64,000 nt of DNA, taken from NCBI GenBank assembly GCA_964457545.1, contig CAYWEN010000010.1:62001-126000 (forward strand), in the 5' to 3' direction. A program made the position numbers and the translations under genes. The stretch's first letter is position 1, and the number at the start of each line of letters is the position of its first letter. The notes beneath the pieces were generated by a model, which was given only the letters and a program-made list of their open reading frames with translations, was not told where the DNA came from and ran no database searches. This DNA comes from JAGGTJ01 sp964457545 (GTDB lineage: Bacteria > Desulfobacterota > DSM-4660 > Desulfatiglandales > Desulfatiglandaceae). Positions 63,337 through 64,000 of this stretch are shown here, one piece after another.

Positions 63337-64000
63337 ATGATGAACCTGAAAAAGATGACTGTGGGTCAACGTGTTGTAACAGGTTTTGCAGTGGCTATCA
63401 TGTTAATGGCTGCTCTTGGTTTTTATTGTTATTTTGGGGTATTGGGCCTTGCAAGAGATGGGGTAGAGATGTCCTGTGCAGGAAGATTGATAGGTACCCT
63501 GAAACAGTTTGATCTGGAACATTACGAATTTCTGGAAAAGCTCAACGAGTTTCTTGCAAATAATGCGGTCAAAAAACTGGATGCAGAGACAGATCCAGCC
63601 AAGTGCCCGTTTGGAAAATGGCTTGCCGGAAAAGAACGAGGCAGGGCGATCGAACTGGTGCCGGAACTTGCAGGGCTTATAGGTAGCATGGAAGAGCCCC
63701 ACAGGAAGATGCATGTGGCTGCGGTCATGATTGCCAAACAGATGAACAAGCTGGATACTGGCAGAATCATAAGGCGTTTTTCAGAGTTTTTGATAGAGTT
63801 GACAAAATGGAGACAGTCTGTTGATCATGACACCTTTAATTCGTGGATGAAACAGGGGCCAATAAACGCCGAGGCCCGTCTTGAAAAGACCGAGCTGGGA
63901 CAATGGTTAAGAGGATCAGGTCCAAAGGACCTTGTTCATGAATTTCCTGATTTTGCCCCTGCGGTCAAGGGACTCACTGAAGGATTCAAGGCCCTTAAAG
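63337..64000 (+). CDS. Methyl-accepting chemotaxis protein with CZB-like zinc sensor, C-terminus cut
   Basis: 221 codons visible, open to the window end. ATG at 63337 has GGAGG six bases before it. A membrane segment (about 13-38) is followed by a region with CZB (chemoreceptor zinc-binding) features: His62, Cys90 in CPFGKW, His122 and His126. A second, similar segment (HDTFNSW, TELGQW, His201) lacks the cysteine. The usual CZB is often at the C-terminus; here it is N-terminal, so it is the sensor. Only the start of the protein is present, so the signalling domain is assumed, not seen. Confidence 0.8.
   Translation, partial: MMNLKKMTVGQRVVTGFAVAIMLMAALGFYCYFGVLGLARDGVEMSCAGRLIGTLKQFDLEHYEFLEKLNEFLANNAVKKLDAETDPAKCPFGKWLAGKERGRAIELVPELAGLIGSMEEPHRKMHVAAVMIAKQMNKLDTGRIIRRFSEFLIELTKWRQSVDHDTFNSWMKQGPINAEARLEKTELGQWLRGSGPKDLVHEFPDFAPAVKGLTEGFKALK

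Overview
The window looks like chromosomal DNA of an anaerobic Desulfobacterota (delta-proteobacterial) bacterium, moderately AT-rich. Evidence for that placement: a RACo-type corrinoid-activating ferredoxin, a CbiR-like cobamide phosphodiesterase, a CooT-like nickel protein paired with a DUF3842 protein, a PPi-type phosphofructokinase, an Aquifex-type aconitase and a geopeptide-type radical SAM maturase, beside Gram-negative envelope genes (OmpA, LetAB, AsmA, TonB receptor). This is inference from gene content; there is no rRNA gene, and I found no tRNA, CRISPR array or prophage.

Layout. 1-6.4 kb: an unknown partial gene, a CoA-disulfide/persulfide reductase with rhodanese domain, threonine synthase, a hisH-hisF-response regulator run and a cold-shock gene. 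6.4-6.8 kb: a hairpin-dense leader upstream of the cold-shock gene. 6.8-16.7 kb: a hypothetical protein, PlsC, OmpA with thrombospondin repeats, an AsmA-like protein, CbiR-like protein, FmdB zinc ribbon, IspF, a macrodomain protein, a diguanylate cyclase and a NamZ-like muramidase. 17.0-21.4 kb: a lipid-transport operon with two single-domain LetA/PqiA proteins and a seven-MCE LetB. 21.6-27.4 kb: a minus-strand block ispG-proS-rel-DUF3842-cooT-like. 27.6-33.7 kb: PPi-phosphofructokinase, ComEC with an eroded nuclease domain, MurA and a DMT transporter. 34-43.7 kb: aconitase, CobO, class II aldolase, YhaM-like nuclease, a dead IS3 transposase fragment, the RACo-like protein and enolase.

43.7-49.7 kb is the accessory part: a 119-bp palindromic element, then on the minus strand a TonB receptor, a radical SAM/SPASM maturase, a half-length MFS protein and a 39-residue peptide ending in a Cys-Cys/Pro-rich tail. 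I read this as a RiPP locus of the geopeptide type with its own export and possibly uptake. An orphan ABC substrate-binding protein diverges from it. 50-60.8 kb returns to core functions (SurA-like isomerase, PurM, DUF523, GlmM, a left-handed beta-helix protein, AsmA, RseC, ArsR, YihY). A partial copy of the palindromic element sits just before the ArsR gene and seems to supply its ribosome-binding site. 61.1-64 kb starts a chemotaxis cluster: MCP, CheW and a second MCP with zinc-binding CZB-like regions, cut by the window end.

Shared themes: corrinoid/nickel metabolism (CbiR, CobO, RACo-like, CooT-like), gluconeogenesis/glycolysis (PPi-PFK, aldolase, enolase), isoprenoid MEP steps (IspF, IspG), cell-wall precursors (MurA, GlmM, beta-helix protein, NamZ) and outer-membrane lipid handling (LetAB, AsmA, PlsC).
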